Assembly (NCBI GenBank): GCA_900541055.1 | Contig: UQHZ01000044.1 | Span: forward strand, 1 to 6,102 | Reading direction: 5' to 3' | DNA: 6,102 nt | DNA from: an uncultured Collinsella sp. | GTDB taxonomy: Bacteria > Actinomycetota > Coriobacteriia > Coriobacteriales > Coriobacteriaceae | Shown here: positions 1 through 6,030 of the stretch, one piece after another | How positions within the stretch are numbered: the first letter of the stretch is position 1 | Layout of the letters: every line of letters starts with the position of its first letter | Translations under genes and position numbers: made by a program | Notes under the pieces: model-generated | Databases searched by the model: none | Seen by the model: the letters and a program-made list of their open reading frames with translations, nothing else | Told to the model about the DNA's origin: nothing

Positions 1-81
1 GGCCCTGCCGGGGCGCGAGGCGTAGGGACTACCCACACGAACTCACGAAGGCTCCCAAATTAGCTACCCTTTGCTACGGGT

Positions 82-1173
82 TTAGCGGTCTTCGCGTTGC
101 GGCCCGGCTGCCTCGGCTGTCTTTACGCGGTTCTTGTCGATGTACATGTTTTTGTCGGCCTGGGAAAAGAGCTCGCGCATCGTAGGCGGTTCATCAAAAT
201 CACTGGAAAGCGCATAGCCCACCGCATAGCTGATAGGCATGTCGGGGTGAGCCTCGGAATACTCGTTCACGTTCGCACGAACCCGAGCGAGACAGGACTC
301 CACGGCAGCCCGATCGGCATCCCACAGCACCGCGATAAACTCATCGCCGCCGTCGCGGCCCACAAAGCACGTCTCGGACGCCACACTTCCCAGTTGCCGG
401 GCAAAAGAACGGATGTATTCGTCGCCCTTCTCGTGGCCGAAGCTGTTATTGACCGTATGCAGATTGTTAAGGTCGAAGACGCACACCGCAACGGGCGCCT
501 CCGCGGAGACAGGCTGCTCCTGCCCCAAGACCTCCTCGCACTTGTTCTTGTTGGGCAGTCCCGTGGCTTCGTCGAGATAGACTTTGCTCTGCAGTTCGCG
601 ATTGAGCGCGGCAGTTCGCACCGCGCGAACAAGTTCGACCGCAAAGGTCGCCACCAAGCCCATGATGTCGATGATCACCAGGCCCTCGAGATAGTTGAGT
701 GCCGACGCCTTCTCCTGAGAGTAGTCCTCTGCGAGTCGCGTAGCATCGTCGCAAATGCCAAAGAACTCCTCGCTCATGGAGATGATGTCGGTGTTCTCAT
801 AGCCGACTTCGCGCACGCGGATGATCTCGGTGCAAAGCTCATCAAAATAATTTGCAAGTTCGGTCATTTTTGCCTGATACTCATCGTCGTCGAGACGGAC
901 GAGGTTGAGGTCGTCACTTCCGTAACGCAAACCGTTGATGTATGAATCCACGGCTTTAAGCAGGTCATCTTGAGGCTGGCCCGCGTCCTCGAGCTTAACG
1001 ATTCGCTGCGTGGTGCCGCGAACCAGACCGGCGTAGTTGACCACGCGTGCCGTGCCCTGGATATCGGAGACGAGCAGCATAACATTGATGAAGAAGAAGA
1101 TGAGAACTGCCGTGAGCACCATCATGAGCAGGCGCACCGCCTGGCCGGCCTTCTTGGCGACAGAAGTATTCAC
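82..1173 (-). CDS. Membrane-anchored GGDEF protein (predicted diguanylate cyclase)
   Basis: Predicted to make cyclic di-GMP from two GTP at the inner face of the membrane, under control of an extracytoplasmic sensor. Seen in the 363-residue protein: a first membrane segment (about 14-36), an outside region (about 37-160), a second membrane segment (about 161-184), then a GGDEF domain to the end. The domain has the opening motif DEATGLPN (201-208), the metal-binding FDLNN (233-237), GHEKGD (246-251), GRDGGDEF (272-279) and QADKNMY (338-344). The residues expected for metal and guanine binding are present, although the usual ND pair is NN (242-243). The position of the inhibitory RxxD site reads SETC, so product inhibition through that site should be absent. 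Just outside the first membrane segment, VVNYAGLVRGTTQR (44-57) resembles the P-box-like start of NarX/PilJ sensor domains; the ligand is unknown. The start is GTG, chosen because AGGGGAG lies 7 nt upstream. It appears to be a single-gene unit, separated from the ABC operon by a terminator. Confidence 0.9.
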   Translation of the reverse strand: MNTSVAKKAGQAVRLLMMVLTAVLIFFFINVMLLVSDIQGTARVVNYAGLVRGTTQRIVKLEDAGQPQDDLLKAVDSYINGLRYGSDDLNLVRLDDDEYQAKMTELANYFDELCTEIIRVREVGYENTDIISMSEEFFGICDDATRLAEDYSQEKASALNYLEGLVIIDIMGLVATFAVELVRAVRTAALNRELQSKVYLDEATGLPNKNKCEEVLGQEQPVSAEAPVAVCVFDLNNLHTVNNSFGHEKGDEYIRSFARQLGSVASETCFVGRDGGDEFIAVLWDADRAAVESCLARVRANVNEYSEAHPDMPISYAVGYALSSDFDEPPTMRELFSQADKNMYIDKNRVKTAEAAGPQREDR

Positions 1174-1180
1174 AAGTTCA

Positions 1181-1187
1181 CTCCCCT
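1181..1187 (-). promoter_or_regulatory. Ribosome binding site of the GGDEF gene (decides a GTG start)
   Basis: On the minus strand AGGGGAG lies 7 nt before the GTG at 1173-1171. This spacing and strength support GTG as the start; it places the first membrane helix near the N-terminus, as expected for this protein class. Confidence 0.75.
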
Positions 1188-1239
1188 AAATGACAAAAGA
1201 ACAGGTAGCACGCAGTGTGCTGAAATTCATGGGTGGTTA

Positions 1240-1267
1240 ACTCTACCATATGGGCCAGCAGCCTCAA
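1240..1267 (-). promoter_or_regulatory. Candidate sigma70-type promoter for the GGDEF gene
   Basis: On the minus strand TTGAGG (1267-1262) and TAGAGT (1245-1240) are separated by 16 bp, about 65 bp before the GTG start. Each hexamer matches the consensus at about four positions. This is the best pair I found in the upstream region, but it is a motif match only; another start point is possible. Confidence 0.35.
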
Positions 1268-1363
1268 ACTGCAGCAGACGCTCGTCCAAATTGGCGTGAC
1301 GCTTGCCTTGTTGTTCTTGACCTGGCCGCGCTATCGGACATGCTTCTGGTCTTGGATCACCAT

Positions 1364-1535
1364 GGGAAAGCTCATCCCGTTTTGTGCGTCTAGAGTGGGA
1401 TGCGGCTTCCCAAAGGTGCCGTTAGGGGAAATCACATCCCGGTTTACCCCCTTGAAATGGGATGCCGTTTCCCGGAGGGGGTCCAGCGGGAAACGGCATC
1501 CCATTTTGGGCCCGAAAAGTGGGATACGGTTTCCG
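1364..1535. repeat. Array of three 62-bp units holding six alternating 15-bp motifs
   Basis: The motif GGGAAAcnnCATCCC occurs six times: 1364-1378 (+), 1397-1411 (-), 1426-1440 (+), 1459-1473 (-), 1488-1502 (+) and 1521-1535 (-, last base changed). Orientation alternates strictly. Centre-to-centre distances are 33, 29, 33, 29 and 33 bp, so the array is three ungapped copies of a 62-bp unit beginning at 1364, 1426 and 1488. Within each unit the two motifs face each other across 18 bp, and adjoining T-rich and A-rich bases could lengthen the stem. The conserved bases are almost confined to the motifs, while the spacers differ in sequence but not in length. This pattern fits a binding-site array or a structured-RNA/DNA repeat better than a recent tandem duplication. 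Each motif is also a weak dyad in itself (GGGA-N7-TCCC). Function unknown. Confidence 0.85.
1455..1506. repeat. Perfect 20-bp inverted repeat inside the array
   Basis: Arms 1455-1474 (AAATGGGATGCCGTTTCCCG) and 1487-1506 are exact reverse complements around a 12-nt loop. This is the junction between the second and third 62-bp units, formed by motifs 4 and 5, which are identical. There is no T-tract after the stem on either strand (only a short TTTT after the right arm begins its flank), so a terminator role is less likely than a structural or binding role. Confidence 0.75.
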
Positions 1536-1544
1536 GCCGGCATG

Positions 1545-1584
1545 AAAAAGCCTCCGCAGCTCGTGTGGCTGCGGAGGCTTTATT
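1545..1584. terminator. Bidirectional intrinsic terminator after the ABC exporter operon
   Basis: AAAGCCTCCGCAGC (1547-1560) pairs perfectly with GCTGCGGAGGCTTT (1568-1581) around a 7-nt loop. The stem is GC-rich. In the minus direction it is followed by five T (1549-1545 read on that strand), and in the plus direction by TTTATT. It should end the minus-strand ABC operon transcript about 125-160 nt after the stop codon, insulating the GGDEF gene. It could also stop any plus-strand transcription out of the repeat array. Confidence 0.9.
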
Positions 1585-1607
1585 CGTTGCGGCGCATTGT
1601 GTTTGGG

Positions 1608-1699
1608 TCGCTGAGATGAGTCGATTTGCCCCGAAAGAGGAGGGCATTGACCTTAGGGTCATGCCCGACGAATGAGCGGCAAATCGGCCATCTCGGCGA
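1608..1699. repeat. Nested imperfect hairpin just after the ABC operon
   Basis: The outer arms are TCGCTGAGATG (1608-1618) with CATCTCGGCGA (1689-1699), one mismatch, and CGATTTGCC (1622-1630) with GGCAAATCG (1678-1686), exact. Inside is a second stem: GGGCA (1642-1646) with TGCCC (1662-1666) and TGACC (1648-1652) with GGTCA (1657-1661), one bulged T and loop TTAG. The whole 92-bp element begins 7 bp after the exporter stop codon and would be part of the operon's 3' untranslated RNA. It has no T-tract. It may protect the mRNA 3' end or be a small dispersed repeat; neither is proven. Confidence 0.6.
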
Positions 1700-1705
1700 G
1701 CCGAA

Positions 1706-3625
1706 CTACTCCAGCTCAAACGCTCCGGTATAGAGCTGGTAGTAATACCCGCGCTTGGCGATCAGCTCGTCGTGGTTGCCGCGCTCGATGATGCGGCCGT
1801 GATCCAGACAGATGATCGCGTCGGAGTTGCGCACGGTGGACAGGCGGTGCGCGATGACAAACGTCGTGCGGCCCTCCATGAGCTTGTCCATGCCGGCTTG
1901 CACGATGGCCTCGGTGCGGGTATCAATGCTCGACGTGGCCTCGTCCAGGATCATCGCCGGCGGATCGGCGACGGCGGCGCGTGCGATCGAGATCAACTGG
2001 CGCTGGCCCTGCGACAGCTGCGCGCCGTTGCCGGTGAGCATGGTGTCGTAGCCGTCGGGCAGGCGGGTGATAAAGTCGTCCGCGCCCGCGAGCTTGGCCG
2101 CCGCGATGCACTCCTCGTCGGTGGCGTCCAGGTTGCCGTAGCGGATGTTGTCCATCACGGTGCCGGTGAACAGGTTCACGTCCTGCAGCACAACGCCCAG
2201 CGAGCGGCGCAGATCGGCCTTGCGGATCTTGTTGACGTTGATGCCGTCGTAGCGGATCTTGCCGTCGGCGATGTCGTAGAAGCGGTTGATGAGGTTGGTG
2301 ATGGTCGTCTTACCGGCACCGGTGGCGCCGACAAACGCGACCTTCTGGCCCGGCTTGGCAAACACGGACACGCCGTGCAACACCTCGTGGTCGGGCGTGT
2401 AGCCAAAGTCGACGTTGTCCATGACCAGGTCGCCGCGCAGCGGCACGTACTCGATCTCGCCGGTTGCGCGGTGCGGATGTTTCCACGCCCACATGCCGGT
2501 GTGGTGGTCGGCCTCCTCGAGCTGCCAGGTGTCGGGGTTCACCTGAGCGTTGACGAGCGTCACATAGCCTTCGTCGGCTTCGGGCTTCTCGTCGATGAGC
2601 TCAAAGATGCGGTCGGCGCCGGCGAGGCCCATGACCACGGCGTTGATCTGCTGCGAGATCTGGCCGATCTGTCCGCAGAACTGCTTAGTCATGTTGAGGA
2701 ACGGCACCACGACGGCGATGGACAGCGTCATGCCCGAGATGCTCAGGTTGGGCACGCCCAGCGCCAGGAAAATGCCGCCGGCCAGTGCGACCAGCACGTA
2801 GAGCAGGTTGCCCAGGTTCATAAGGATGGGCATGAGGATGTTGGCGTACATGTTGGCCTTCTGCGAGACCTCGAAGAGCTTTTCGTTGCGCTCGTCAAAA
2901 TCGGCTTCGGCGGCAGACTCGTGGCAGAATGCCTTGACGACCTTCTGGCCGTTCATGACTTCCTCGATATGGCCCTCGACAACGCCGAGCTCGGTCTGCT
3001 GCGCAATAAAGAAGCGCGCGGAGTTGGAGCCGAGCAGCTTGGTCATAAAGGTCATAAAGGCGACGCCGGCAATAATGACCAAGCACATCCACACGCTGTA
3101 GTACAGCATGATAAAGAACACCGTGACGATGACGATGACCGTCATGAGCAGGTTGGGCAGCGACTGGCTGATCATCTGGCGCAGCGTGTCGATGTCATTG
3201 GTGTAGTGGCTCATGATGTCGCCGCGCTGGTGCGTGTCGAAGTAGCGGATCGGCAGGTCCTGCATGCGGTTGAACATCTTCTCGCGCAGCTTCTCCAGCG
3301 AGCCCTGCGTGACGATGGCCATGGCACGGTTCCAGAAGAGCGAGGACAGGATGCCGATGCCGTAGATGCAGGCGAGGGTGGTCACGAGCTGTGCGATCTT
3401 GGGCTGCGCGGCTCCCCAATCGCCCGACTGCCACGATTCGCTAATAATCTGCAGGGCGCTCTGAAGGAAGGTCGCGCCGATGGAGTTGATGATGGCGCAG
3501 AGCACCACGCCGGCGACGACGAGGGGCAAAAGCACGGGGTAAAAGCCAAAGAGCGTCTTGATGAGGCGCGACATGGTGCCGCCCTTGCGGTTGAGCGCGC
3601 GCTCGGCGGTCGTTGCCTTACTCAT
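1706..3625 (-). CDS. ABC exporter half-transporter, canonical ATPase subunit (heterodimer partner)
   Basis: Predicted ATP-driven exporter subunit in the cytoplasmic membrane: an N-terminal six-helix domain (about 27-320) followed by an ATPase domain (about 399-639). Visible motifs are Walker A GATGAGKT (433-440), Q-loop Q481, signature LSQGQ (537-541, in place of LSGGQ), Walker B MILDE with catalytic E562, and switch H593 (IAHRLST). These make it the catalytically complete partner of the upstream gene. Its LSQGQ signature would face the partner's degenerate site, as known for TM287/288 and BmrCD-type exporters. At 639 residues it is longer than the usual 570-600. The surplus is mostly an extra linker of about 50 residues (347-398, including WAWKHPH) between the two domains, plus a short N-terminal extension. 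The ATG at 3625 overlaps the upstream gene by 8 bp and has AAGGAGG 8 nt before it. Met18 is an alternative start with a weaker site. The substrate cannot be read from sequence. Confidence 0.93.
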   Translation of the reverse strand: MSKATTAERALNRKGGTMSRLIKTLFGFYPVLLPLVVAGVVLCAIINSIGATFLQSALQIISESWQSGDWGAAQPKIAQLVTTLACIYGIGILSSLFWNRAMAIVTQGSLEKLREKMFNRMQDLPIRYFDTHQRGDIMSHYTNDIDTLRQMISQSLPNLLMTVIVIVTVFFIMLYYSVWMCLVIIAGVAFMTFMTKLLGSNSARFFIAQQTELGVVEGHIEEVMNGQKVVKAFCHESAAEADFDERNEKLFEVSQKANMYANILMPILMNLGNLLYVLVALAGGIFLALGVPNLSISGMTLSIAVVVPFLNMTKQFCGQIGQISQQINAVVMGLAGADRIFELIDEKPEADEGYVTLVNAQVNPDTWQLEEADHHTGMWAWKHPHRATGEIEYVPLRGDLVMDNVDFGYTPDHEVLHGVSVFAKPGQKVAFVGATGAGKTTITNLINRFYDIADGKIRYDGINVNKIRKADLRRSLGVVLQDVNLFTGTVMDNIRYGNLDATDEECIAAAKLAGADDFITRLPDGYDTMLTGNGAQLSQGQRQLISIARAAVADPPAMILDEATSSIDTRTEAIVQAGMDKLMEGRTTFVIAHRLSTVRNSDAIICLDHGRIIERGNHDELIAKRGYYYQLYTGAFELE

Positions 3626-5432
3626 GTGCCTCGCCTCCTTCCTGGGTCTGAGCTTGCGTTACGGATGCCTCGGTGCCGGCTTCGACGGCCCCTTCGCCCT
3701 CGGCAGACATCTTGTTCTGAGAGGTAAAGGTTTCGCGGTAGATCTCGCTCGTCTTGAGCAGCTCGTCGTGGTTACCGATCTGAGCGATACGGCCGCCCTC
3801 CATGACGATGATGCGATCGGCGTCCTGCACGGAGCTGATGCGCTGGGCGATGATGAGCTTGGTCGTGTTGGGCAGATAGCTTGCCAGCCCTGCGCGAATC
3901 TTGGCGTCGGTCTTGGTGTCGACGGCGCTGGTGGAGTCGTCCAGGATCAAGATCTTGGGGCGACGCAGCAGGGCACGCGCAATGCACAGGCGCTGCTTCT
4001 GACCGCCGGAAACATTGGAGCCGCCCTGTTCGATCCAGGTGTCATAGCCCTTGGGGAAGCCGTCGACAAACTCGTCGGCGCAGGCCAGATGCGCGGCCTC
4101 GCGGACCTCTTCGTCGGTGGCGTTCGGGTCGCCCCAACGCAGGTTCTCAGCAATCGTGCCGCTAAACAGCACGTTTTTCTGTAGCACCATGGCCACCTGG
4201 TGGCGCAGGGCGTCTAAGTCGTAGTCGCGTACATCCACGCCGCCCACGCGCACGGTACCCTCGGTGGCGTCGTACAGGCGGGCGATGAGGTTTACGAGCG
4301 TGGACTTGGCCGAGCCGGTGCCGCCGATGATGCCGATGGTCTCGCCGCTCTTAATGTGCAGGTCGATATCGTCGAGCGCCTGGCGCTTCGCATGCGCGGA
4401 ATACTTAAAGCTCACGTGGTCAAAGTCGATGGAGCCATCGGCGACCTCGAGCACGGGCTCGGCGGGATCGGCGATCGTGGGCTCGGCGGCCAGCACCTCG
4501 GTGATGCGGTGCGCCGATTCGTCGGCCATGGTCACCATGACAAAGATCATCGATAGCTGCATCAGGCTCATGAGGATTTGGAAGCCATAGGTAAAGATCG
4601 AGGAGAGCTGGCCCACGTCGAACAGCGTGCCCTGGCTCGTGATGATGAGCTTGGAGCCCAGGTAGATGATGACGACAAACGCGCCGTTGACGCAGATGTT
4701 CATCATGGGGTTGTTAAAGGCAAGCAGCTTCTCGGCGCGGGTGAAGTCCATCTGGACGTCGCGTGCGGCGGTCGCGAACTTCTCCTTCTCAAAGTCTTCG
4801 CGCACGTAGCTCTTGACCACGCGCATGCCGGTGACGTTTTCCTCGACGGACTCGTTAAGGGCGTCGTACTTGTGGAACACGCGCGAGAAGATGGGACGCA
4901 CCTTAAAGATGATAAAGAACAGCCCAAAGCCCAGCAGCGGAATGATGACCAGGTAGACCATGGCGACGCTGCCGCCCATGATAAATGCCATGGTAAAGGC
5001 GAAGATCAATACCAGCGGCGCGCGCACGGCGATACGGATGATCATCATAAAGGCCTGCTGCACGTTGTTGATATCGGTGGTCAGGCGCGTGACGAGCGAG
5101 GAGCTCGAGAACTCATCGATGTTGGCAAAGCTGAACGTCTGGATCTTGTAGAACAGGTCGTGACGCAGGTTCTTAGCGAAGCCGCAACTCGCATGGCTGC
5201 AGGTGACGCCGGCAGCGGCGCCAAAAGCAAGCGACGTCAGCGCGATGAGCACCAAAAAGCCCGCGGTGGGAAGCATCTCGGCTACGGTGGTGCCATCTTT
5301 GATGGCGTCGATCAGGTTGGCGGTGATAAATGGAATCAGCATCTCGCAGAGCACCTCGCCAAGCACGAGCAACGGCGTGGCAACGGTGACTTTTATATAG
5401 TCGCGGATGCTGCCCATGAGGGTTTTAATCAT
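3618..5432 (-). CDS. ABC exporter half-transporter, degenerate ATPase subunit (heterodimer partner)
   Basis: A 604-residue half-transporter with six predicted membrane helices (about 15-37, 56-78, 131-152, 155-177, 243-264, 280-302) and an ATPase domain from about 335. Its nucleotide site is degenerate in three places: Walker A reads GGTGSAKS (370-377) with Ala375 where Gly is usual, Walker B reads ILILDD so Asp499 replaces the catalytic Glu, and the switch His is Gln530 (IAQRISS). Its signature VSGGQ (474-478) is intact and would complete the partner's catalytic site. Known heterodimeric exporters such as TM287/288 and BmrCD show this division of labour, so I infer that this protein pairs with the product of the next gene. 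The C-terminus ends in a hydrophilic Glu/Ala/Gly/Thr-rich tail of about 30 residues (574-604); the DNA for this tail also holds the next gene's ribosome binding site. The start ATG at 5432 has GGGAGG 6 nt upstream and overlaps the marR stop by 8 bp. Substrate unknown; drug, lipid or peptide export are all possible. Confidence 0.93.
   Translation of the reverse strand: MIKTLMGSIRDYIKVTVATPLLVLGEVLCEMLIPFITANLIDAIKDGTTVAEMLPTAGFLVLIALTSLAFGAAAGVTCSHASCGFAKNLRHDLFYKIQTFSFANIDEFSSSSLVTRLTTDINNVQQAFMMIIRIAVRAPLVLIFAFTMAFIMGGSVAMVYLVIIPLLGFGLFFIIFKVRPIFSRVFHKYDALNESVEENVTGMRVVKSYVREDFEKEKFATAARDVQMDFTRAEKLLAFNNPMMNICVNGAFVVIIYLGSKLIITSQGTLFDVGQLSSIFTYGFQILMSLMQLSMIFVMVTMADESAHRITEVLAAEPTIADPAEPVLEVADGSIDFDHVSFKYSAHAKRQALDDIDLHIKSGETIGIIGGTGSAKSTLVNLIARLYDATEGTVRVGGVDVRDYDLDALRHQVAMVLQKNVLFSGTIAENLRWGDPNATDEEVREAAHLACADEFVDGFPKGYDTWIEQGGSNVSGGQKQRLCIARALLRRPKILILDDSTSAVDTKTDAKIRAGLASYLPNTTKLIIAQRISSVQDADRIIVMEGGRIAQIGNHDELLKTSEIYRETFTSQNKMSAEGEGAVEAGTEASVTQAQTQEGGEAHE
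3634..3640 (-). promoter_or_regulatory. Ribosome binding site of the second ABC gene, inside the first
   Basis: AAGGAGG on the minus strand lies 8 nt before the ATG at 3625-3623 and within the last codons of the upstream ABC gene. With the 8-bp overlap (ATGAGTAA) it supports coupled translation of the two exporter halves and favours the first Met over Met18. Confidence 0.8.
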
Positions 5433-5931
5433 CCAGTTCCTCCCAGGTTACACGGATTTTCTCGAGCATTTCGGCGAGCTGCTCGCGCTCGTCGTGGGTG
5501 AGGGCACCAAAGGCCTGCTCTCTAAAGCGAATGCGGGCCGCCTGGTCGATGCGGGCGTTTTCCCGGCCGGTTTCGGTCAGGCGAATGGTGAGTTGCCGTC
5601 GATCCTTGGGGTTACGGCTGCGCTCGATGAGGCCGTTGACCTCGAGCTTGGACAGGATCTCGGAAAGCGACCCCGGCTTGAGGTCAAAGTGCATGCCGAG
5701 TTCCTGCTGCGACATCTCGCCGCCGGGCTGCTTGGCCAGCAGGCAGATGATGGGCGCCTTGCCGGACACGCCTCCGCCATGAAAATGCATGTAATGGCCG
5801 CAAAAGCCCAGGCCATTGAGGATGCGCTTGGCAAGCTTGTCTTCTGAGCTAACCGCTTCGGGTACATCCGCCGGCTGTGACGGGTCGCCGCCGGGCTCGT
5901 GCGAACAAAGGTTAAGAGGTTCATCGCACAT
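5425..5931 (-). CDS. MarR-family transcriptional regulator, probable operon regulator
   Basis: A 168-residue cytoplasmic DNA-binding protein, predicted to act as a dimer and control the exporter genes that follow. The winged helix-turn-helix is clear: MSQQELGMHFDLKPGSLSEI (73-92) covers the helix-turn-helix. KLEVNGLIERSRNPKDRRQL (95-114) covers the third helix end and the wing with its typical PKDRR, followed by IRLTETGRE. A long amphipathic C-terminal helix (about 145-165) fits the dimer interface. The first 35 or so residues are a variable, probably disordered extension. Next comes GHYMHFHGGG (45-54), rich in His, with Cys44 beside it; this could sense metal or redox state but may only be a subfamily trait. 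Location first in the operon, overlapping the exporter gene, is the usual arrangement for an autoregulated repressor of an efflux system. The ligand is unknown. The ATG at 5931 has AAAGGAG 12 nt upstream, a longer spacing than the two downstream genes have. Confidence 0.92.
   Translation of the reverse strand: MCDEPLNLCSHEPGGDPSQPADVPEAVSSEDKLAKRILNGLGFCGHYMHFHGGGVSGKAPIICLLAKQPGGEMSQQELGMHFDLKPGSLSEILSKLEVNGLIERSRNPKDRRQLTIRLTETGRENARIDQAARIRFREQAFGALTHDEREQLAEMLEKIRVTWEELDD
5439..5444 (-). promoter_or_regulatory. Ribosome binding site of the first ABC gene, inside the regulator gene
   Basis: GGGAGG on the minus strand lies 6 nt before the ATG at 5432-5430, within the final codons of the MarR-family gene. 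Together with the 8-bp overlap (ATGATTAA) it fixes the start and suggests translation of the exporter is coupled to that of its regulator. Confidence 0.8.
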
Positions 5932-5955
5932 GAATTAGTGTTGCTCCTTTCTTTA

Positions 5956-5985
5956 GTTAGGTAGTGGAATTGTTTTGTGCCTAAC
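5956..5985. promoter_or_regulatory. Candidate MarR operator over the transcription start
   Basis: GTTAGG (5956-5961) and CCTAAC (5980-5985) form an inverted repeat spanning 30 bp, just downstream of the -10 and across the expected start of transcription. A second, interleaved dyad AATTG (5968-5972) / CAATT (5986-5990) overlaps the -10. Binding here would block RNA polymerase, as autoregulating MarR proteins often do. The arms are short and the total span is wider than a typical MarR site, so the assignment is tentative. Confidence 0.35.
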
Positions 5986-5986
5986 C

Positions 5987-6015
5987 AATTTAGGAGTGTG
6001 AGAAATCAATGTCAA
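5987..6015 (-). promoter_or_regulatory. Sigma70-type promoter of the marR-ABC operon
   Basis: On the minus strand TTGACA (6015-6010, perfect -35) is followed after exactly 17 bp by TAAATT (5992-5987, four of six matches to the -10). Transcription would begin near 5980, giving a leader of about 50 nt before the ATG. It is the best promoter in the window and the only clear one serving the three-gene operon. Confidence 0.75.
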
Positions 6016-6030
6016 GGTACCAAACTAGTG

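Larger units (their letters stand above)
1174..1705. other. 532-bp intergenic region with repeats and hairpins, no convincing gene
   Basis: This stretch separates the ABC exporter operon from the GGDEF gene. From right to left it holds a nested hairpin (1608-1699), a bidirectional terminator (1547-1581), an array of six alternating 15-bp motifs (1364-1535) and a candidate promoter (1240-1267). Several short open frames cross it on both strands, but they run through the repeat array. The array's 62-bp period is not a multiple of three, and none of these frames has a good ribosome binding site or a recognisable domain, so I call none of them a gene. Between about 1270 and 1360 I see no clear element. 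Confidence 0.7.

Noticed and set aside
1..81. Terminator, riboswitch or tRNA after the GGDEF gene
   Set aside because: Only 4-6 bp imperfect dyads are visible (for example 2-5 with 11-14), with no T-tract and no cloverleaf or known riboswitch core.
97..945. Plus-strand open frame of 282 codons opposite the GGDEF gene
   Set aside because: The opposite strand encodes clear membrane segments and an intact GGDEF domain; this frame shows neither a domain nor a credible start site.
1364..1535. CRISPR array
   Set aside because: The repeats are only 15 bp, alternate in orientation, and have 14- or 18-bp gaps; no cas gene is nearby.
1233..1719. Several small open frames on both strands across the intergenic region
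   Set aside because: They run through a repeat whose 62-bp period breaks the frame from unit to unit, and through the terminator and nested hairpin. None has a convincing ribosome binding site or domain.
1772..3727. Long plus-strand open frame of 651 codons opposite the ABC exporter gene
   Set aside because: It is antisense to a gene with complete ABC motifs, and its translation is rich in Asp, His, Val and Arg with no domain. It is the usual shadow frame in GC-rich DNA.
4578..5501. Plus-strand open frame of 307 codons opposite the first ABC gene
   Set aside because: Antisense to a well-supported gene, biased low-complexity composition, no recognisable domain.
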